NCBI RefSeq assembly: GCF_026712205.1
Contig: NZ_JAPPUW010000003.1
Span: 186,001-250,000, forward strand
DNA: 64,000 nucleotides
Direction: 5' to 3'
Source: Pelomonas aquatica
GTDB taxonomy: Bacteria > Pseudomonadota > Gammaproteobacteria > Burkholderiales > Burkholderiaceae_C
This document shows positions 59,878 to 64,000 of the stretch, piece by piece. A program made the position numbers and the translations under genes. Under the pieces are notes generated by a model that had not been told where the DNA came from, did no database searches, and worked only from the letters and a program-made list of their open reading frames with translations. Numbering within the stretch: the first letter of the stretch is position 1; each line of letters begins with the position of its first letter.

Positions 59878-62868
59878 GTGAAACAGCACCGCCGCACCGC
59901 CATTTCCATCGCCGCCGCCCAGGCCGCCCTGCTCTGCAGCGGCCTGGCCCTGGCCCAGACCACGCCCGCCCCGGCGGCCTCCGCGGCCGGCGCCAAGCCG
60001 CAGAACCTCGAGACCGTCGTCGTCAGCGGCCGCCGCGCGGCCCTGCAGTCGGCCCAGAAGATCAAGCAGGACGCCGACGAGATCGTCGACTCCGTCAATG
60101 CCGACGACATCGGCAAGCTGCCGGACAAGTCCGTCACCGAGGTGCTGCAACGCATCGTCGGCGTGACCATCGACCGCACCATGGCCAAGGGCGACCCCGA
60201 GCACTACTCGGTCGAAGGCTCGGGCGTGAACATCCGCGGCCTGTCCTGGGTGCGCTCCGAAATGAACGGCCGCGACACCTTCTCGGCCAACGGCGGCCGT
60301 GCGCTGAACTTCGAGGACGTGCCGCCCGAGCTGATGGCCGGCGTGGACGTCTACAAGAACCCGTCGGCGGCCCAGGTCGAAGGCGCCATCGGCGGCCTCG
60401 TGAACCTGCGCACCGCCCTGCCCTTCGACTACAACGGCCTCAAGGGCGCCGTCTCGGTCAGCGGCAACTACAACGGCTTGCAGCGCAAGTGGAGCCCCGC
60501 GGCCTCGGGTCTGCTGTCCAACCGCTGGAAGACCGACCTCGGCGAATTCGGCGCGCTCTTGAGCCTGGCGCGCAGCAAGAGCACGACGCGCACCGACCTC
60601 TGGCAGGCCGAGCCCTACTACAACATCGACGGCACGCACTGGGTGCCCAAGGGCGCGCAGTGGCGCGACTCCAACTTCGACCGCACCCGCGAGGGCACCT
60701 ACGGCGCGCTGCAGTGGAAGAAGAACGACGTCAGCAGCTCGCTGACCTACTTCGAGTCCAAGTACCGCATGCACTGGGACGAGAACGCGCTGTTCGCCCA
60801 GTCCACACCCTACAACCTGCAGATCGGCAGCGGCGCGACCTACGGCGCCAACAACCAGCTGCTGACCGGCACGCTGACCGACCCGACCGACGGCGGCATC
60901 AACTTCGGTGCCGACACGCGCTACATGACGCGCGACTCCAGGACCCGCGACCTGGGCTGGAACCTGAAGTGGAAGGTCAACGACCGCTGGAGCTTCAGCA
61001 CCGACCTGCAGCTCGTGAAGTCCAGCACCAATGCCTTCGACTCCACCGTCGCCACCGGCCTGCAGATGCCCAAGGAGACGCTGGACCTGTCCGGCTCGAC
61101 GCCGCGCGTCGTCTTCGACGCCTCCGACCTGGCCGCGCTGCAGGACAAGGGCAACTACTACTGGGCGTTCACGATGGAACACCTGGACAAGAGCAAGGCC
61201 GACTCCAAGGTCTGGCGCGCGGACGCCAAGTTCAACTTCGACCACCCCGTGCTGCAGGACCTGCAGTTCGGCATCCGCCTGACCGATCGCAACGCGACGA
61301 CGATCAACTCCTCGCCGAGCTACAACTGGGCCGCCATCACGCAGGTCTGGCAGCAGGGCTGGGACATCACCGGCCTGGCGCGCCTGAACGACCCGCGCTT
61401 CAACGCGCCGGTGTCGCTGCACCAGTTCACGAACTTCTTCGGCGGCCAAAGCGTGCCGGCCATCTACGTGCCCGACGTGTCGCTGGCTCAGGGCTACCCC
61501 GACAGCTACGCGATGCTGCACCAATACCACGACCAGGTCCTGTGCAAGCCGCAGCCCTGGCGCTCGGGTTGCAGCCCCTGGACGCCCGCCACCTTCGGCA
61601 CCGACCCCGAGGGCACCAACCAGCAGCATGAGAAAACGCAGGCCGTCTACGGCCAGCTGCGCTTCGGCTGGGAAGACCAGCCCATGCCGGTGGACGGCAA
61701 CCTCGGCCTGCGCGTCGTGCGCACCGACATGAAGGCCAACGGCTACATGGTCTTCAAGAACAACGCGCCGACCCTGAAGGACGGCGAGTCCTTTGGCGGC
61801 GTGGTCCTCCCGAACGTGGCCTCCTTCCCGCCCAAGGCGCTGGACGCAAGCCAGAGCTACACCAATGTGCTGCCCAGCCTGAACCTGCGCTTGAAGGCCA
61901 GCGACCAGCTGCAGTTCCGCGCCGCGCTGGCCCAGGCCATCTCGCGCCCGGACTTCTCCGACATGCAGGCCTACACCTCGCTGTCGCTGGACACCCAGAA
62001 GCACTCGAACGGCAACACCGTCGTCATCGACAGCGTCTCGCTGACCGGCAAGGCTGACGGCAACCCGCTGCTCAAGCCCATCAGGTCCAACCAGCTCGAC
62101 CTGACCGGCGAGTGGTACTTCTCCAAGACCGGCTCGCTGACCGTGGCCCTGTTCGACAAGGAACTCAAGGACGTCATCGTGAAGCAGTCCGCCACGACGC
62201 AGCTGCTCGACGGTGCCGGCAACCCGATCAACTTCACGGTCACCTCGCCGGTCAACGGCGCCAAGGGCCATGCCCGCGGCATCGAGATCGCCTTCCAGCG
62301 CTACCTCGACATGCTGCCGGGCTGGCTGTCGGGCTTCGGCGTGCAGGCCAACTACACCTACGTCGACAGCAAGACGACGCCCTACAACCCGGTCCTGACC
62401 GCCTACTGCGCCGGCACCAGCACCAGCGCATCCAACCTGAACCTCAACATCAACGGCTGCGACACCGATGGCCACACCTTCGGCAACCTGCCGCTGATCA
62501 ACCTGTCCAAGAACGCCTACAACCTGGCGCTGCTCTACGACTACGGCCCGATCTCGGCCCGCCTGGCCTACAGCTGGCGTTCCAGGTACCTGCAGGGCGT
62601 CAACGTCAACGGCACCAACGGCGGCGACGGCCGCCTGGCCAACGGCACCGGCGTGGCCTGGGCGCTGCCGACCTGGAGCGACGCCTACGGCCAGGTCGAC
62701 GCCGGCATCACCTACCGCCTCAACGACCACTTCAGCGTCAGCCTGGAAGGGCAGAACCTGAACAACGCGCTGGCCCGGCAGCTGATGCAGCAGCAGATCG
62801 GCTTCATGACCCGCGGCGTCAACTACACCGGGCGCCGCTACTCGGTGCAAGCCAGCTACTCGTTCTGA
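59878..62868 (+). CDS. TonB-dependent receptor of the xylose regulon
   Basis: A 996-residue outer-membrane receptor of the TIGR01782 type. Signal peptide ending near LALAQ, TonB-box-like LETVVVSG (about 43-50), plug motifs IGKLPDKSVTEVLQRIVGVTIDR, VNIRGLSWVRSEMNGRDTF, MAGVDVYKNPSAAQVEGAIGGLVNLRT, and a barrel ending VQASYSF. The start is GTG, supported by AGGAG five bases before it. It lies 183 bases after xylA with no terminator or clear promoter between, and 25 bases before a GH35 gene. In this setting it should import a xylose-containing oligosaccharide, with xyloglucan fragments as the best guess given the alpha-xylosidase and GH35 neighbours. Confidence 0.94.
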   Translation: MKQHRRTAISIAAAQAALLCSGLALAQTTPAPAASAAGAKPQNLETVVVSGRRAALQSAQKIKQDADEIVDSVNADDIGKLPDKSVTEVLQRIVGVTIDRTMAKGDPEHYSVEGSGVNIRGLSWVRSEMNGRDTFSANGGRALNFEDVPPELMAGVDVYKNPSAAQVEGAIGGLVNLRTALPFDYNGLKGAVSVSGNYNGLQRKWSPAASGLLSNRWKTDLGEFGALLSLARSKSTTRTDLWQAEPYYNIDGTHWVPKGAQWRDSNFDRTREGTYGALQWKKNDVSSSLTYFESKYRMHWDENALFAQSTPYNLQIGSGATYGANNQLLTGTLTDPTDGGINFGADTRYMTRDSRTRDLGWNLKWKVNDRWSFSTDLQLVKSSTNAFDSTVATGLQMPKETLDLSGSTPRVVFDASDLAALQDKGNYYWAFTMEHLDKSKADSKVWRADAKFNFDHPVLQDLQFGIRLTDRNATTINSSPSYNWAAITQVWQQGWDITGLARLNDPRFNAPVSLHQFTNFFGGQSVPAIYVPDVSLAQGYPDSYAMLHQYHDQVLCKPQPWRSGCSPWTPATFGTDPEGTNQQHEKTQAVYGQLRFGWEDQPMPVDGNLGLRVVRTDMKANGYMVFKNNAPTLKDGESFGGVVLPNVASFPPKALDASQSYTNVLPSLNLRLKASDQLQFRAALAQAISRPDFSDMQAYTSLSLDTQKHSNGNTVVIDSVSLTGKADGNPLLKPIRSNQLDLTGEWYFSKTGSLTVALFDKELKDVIVKQSATTQLLDGAGNPINFTVTSPVNGAKGHARGIEIAFQRYLDMLPGWLSGFGVQANYTYVDSKTTPYNPVLTAYCAGTSTSASNLNLNINGCDTDGHTFGNLPLINLSKNAYNLALLYDYGPISARLAYSWRSRYLQGVNVNGTNGGDGRLANGTGVAWALPTWSDAYGQVDAGITYRLNDHFSVSLEGQNLNNALARQLMQQQIGFMTRGVNYTGRRYSVQASYSF

Positions 62869-62893
62869 GCGCTGGCCAGGGCCCGGAGTCACG

Positions 62894-64000
62894 ATGAAGA
62901 AGAAGCACCTCCTCATTGCCGCGGCACTGGCCGGCCTGCTGGCGGCCCGAGCCGCCGACGCGGCCGAAGTCCCCCGCCTGGTCTCGCGCGACGGCCGCCA
63001 TGCGCTGCTCGTCGACGGCAAGCCCTTCCTGATCCTCGGCGCGCAGGCGCACAACGCCAGCAACTACCCCGACGCGCTGAAGGACGTCTGGCCGGCCGCG
63101 GCCGACGCGCAGGCCAACACCGTGCTGATGCCGGTGGCCTGGGAGCAGGTCGAGCCCGAGGAGGGGCGCTTCGACTTCGGCTTCGTCGACACGCTGGTCA
63201 AGCAGGCCCGCCAGCAGAAGAAGCACCTCGTGCTGCTGTGGTTCGCGACCTGGAAGAACACCAGCGCCCAATACACGCCGGCCTGGGTCAAGCTCGACAC
63301 CAGGCGCTTCCCCGCGATGCGCGACCGCGACGGCAAGCCCAGCTACTGCCTCAGCCCCTTCGGCAGCGAGACGCTGAAGGCCGACCGGCGCGCTTTCGTC
63401 GCGCTGATGGGCCACCTGAAGCAGATCGACTCGGCCGAGCGCACCGTGCTGATGGTGCAGGTCGAGAACGAGGTCGGCACCTACGGCCTCGTGCGCGACT
63501 TCGGCCCGGCCGCGCAGGCCGCCTTCGAGCAGCCGGTGCCGGCCGCCGTGCTGGCGCGCAAGAAACCCGTCGCCGCGGCGTCCGGCAACTGGCGCGAGGT
63601 CTACGGCGACTACGCCGACGAATATTTCCACGCCTGGGCCATCGCCCGCTACATCGGCGACATCGCCCAGGCCGGCCGCGTCGCCTACGACCTGCCGGTG
63701 TACGTCAACAACGCGCTGCGCAACCCGCTGGAGCAGCCGCCCAAGCCCTGGAACAAGGACTTCGCCAGCGGCGGCCCGACCTGGGACGTCATCGACATCT
63801 ACAAGGCCGCGGCGCCGGCCGTCGACATCGTTGCGCCCGACATCTACAACCCCGACGCCGCCCAGATCGAGGCCAATCTGCGGCTCTTCCAGCGCGCCGA
63901 CAACGCGCTGTGGATTCCCGAGATCGGCAATGCGCCGGGCTATGCGCGCTGGCTCTATGCCGCCTTCGGCCAGGGCGCCATCGGCGTCGCGCCCTTTGGC
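62894..64000 (+). CDS. GH35 beta-galactosidase (DUF5597-type), 5' part only
   Basis: The frame is open from ATG 62894 (ribosome site GGAG) to the end of the window, 369 codons. A signal peptide (MKKKHLLIAAALAGLLAARAADA) is followed by GRHALLVDGKPFLILGAQAHNAS, VAWEQVEPEEGRFDF (82-96), the acid/base region VQVENEVGTYG (Glu193) and the likely nucleophile in WIPEIGN (Glu343). This matches GH35 enzymes carrying a DUF5597 domain, such as the Cellvibrio japonicus Bgl35A that removes beta-galactose from xyloglucan side chains. Together with the YicI-like alpha-xylosidase and the xylose genes it points to xyloglucan oligosaccharides. The C-terminal domain is outside the window. Confidence 0.85.
   Translation, partial: MKKKHLLIAAALAGLLAARAADAAEVPRLVSRDGRHALLVDGKPFLILGAQAHNASNYPDALKDVWPAAADAQANTVLMPVAWEQVEPEEGRFDFGFVDTLVKQARQQKKHLVLLWFATWKNTSAQYTPAWVKLDTRRFPAMRDRDGKPSYCLSPFGSETLKADRRAFVALMGHLKQIDSAERTVLMVQVENEVGTYGLVRDFGPAAQAAFEQPVPAAVLARKKPVAAASGNWREVYGDYADEYFHAWAIARYIGDIAQAGRVAYDLPVYVNNALRNPLEQPPKPWNKDFASGGPTWDVIDIYKAAAPAVDIVAPDIYNPDAAQIEANLRLFQRADNALWIPEIGNAPGYARWLYAAFGQGAIGVAPFG

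Overview
The window is a dense, very GC-rich stretch of bacterial chromosome. Gene content suggests a betaproteobacterium of the order Burkholderiales, probably of the Roseateles/Pelomonas/Mitsuaria type. This rests on the 2-aminobenzoyl-CoA pathway, the Xanthomonas/Caulobacter-type TonB receptors and the codon use, not on any marker gene. It reads as a row of separate catabolic regulons, mostly for plant or animal glycans. Genes within each are packed tightly, with repeated ATGA and TGATG stop/start overlaps. No rRNA, tRNA, CRISPR array, prophage or complete insertion sequence was seen.

Region 1 (1-14.1 kb) is a beta-glucoside regulon. On the minus strand lie a solute-binding protein, two ABC permeases, a GH1 beta-glucosidase and the start of a lipoprotein. 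Divergent from them are a LacI-type repressor, a TonB-dependent receptor, and then an operon of flavin-dependent halogenase, SapC protein, FIH-like cupin_8 oxygenase and a second halogenase. Four copies of one LacI-type palindrome (TTGAAAGCGCTTTCAA and variants) tie this region together. An intrinsic terminator separates the receptor from the halogenase operon.

Region 2 (14.1-18.2 kb) holds an EF-G paralogue whose ribosome site lies in an inverted repeat, a small unknown protein, a ParDE-like toxin-antitoxin pair and a 105-bp palindromic repeat.

Region 3 (18.2-37.3 kb) is an N-acetylgalactosamine regulon. A minus-strand operon encodes a large secreted GH31 enzyme, a TonB receptor, a GH109-type enzyme, a DUF3472/ricin lipoprotein and a GH35 beta-galactosidase. 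The divergent plus-strand operon encodes AgaS, a ROK kinase, AgaZ, a DeoR regulator, a deacetylase and an MFS sugar porter. Two similar candidate operators each abut a good -35 box at the two ends of the intergenic region. Together the enzymes could take Gal-beta-GalNAc-alpha glycans (mucin type) to tagatose phosphates.

Region 4 (37.3-45.3 kb) is an anthranilate operon of the 2-aminobenzoyl-CoA type: bifunctional monooxygenase/reductase, SDR, MarR, enoyl-CoA hydratase, acyl-CoA dehydrogenase, CoA ligase, thioesterase and RidA.

Region 5 (45.3-51.5 kb) is a mixed accessory stretch: small secreted proteins, a metallo-beta-lactamase gene broken by one in-frame stop, a phosphatase, a polysaccharide deacetylase with an MFS transporter, a deletion scar joining the tails of an Lrp gene and an RBBP9-type hydrolase gene, and the second copy of the 105-bp repeat.

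Region 6 (51.5-64 kb) is a xylose/xyloglucan-type regulon: YicI-like alpha-xylosidase and a third halogenase on the minus strand; ROK repressor XylR, XylB, XylA, a TonB receptor and a GH35 enzyme (cut by the window edge) on the plus strand. The intergenic palindrome resembles the Bacillus XylR operator.

The most intriguing theme is the repeated pairing of TonB receptors with halogenase-like flavoproteins, once together with SapC and an FIH-like oxygenase. Homologues are known, but to my knowledge their physiological job is not.
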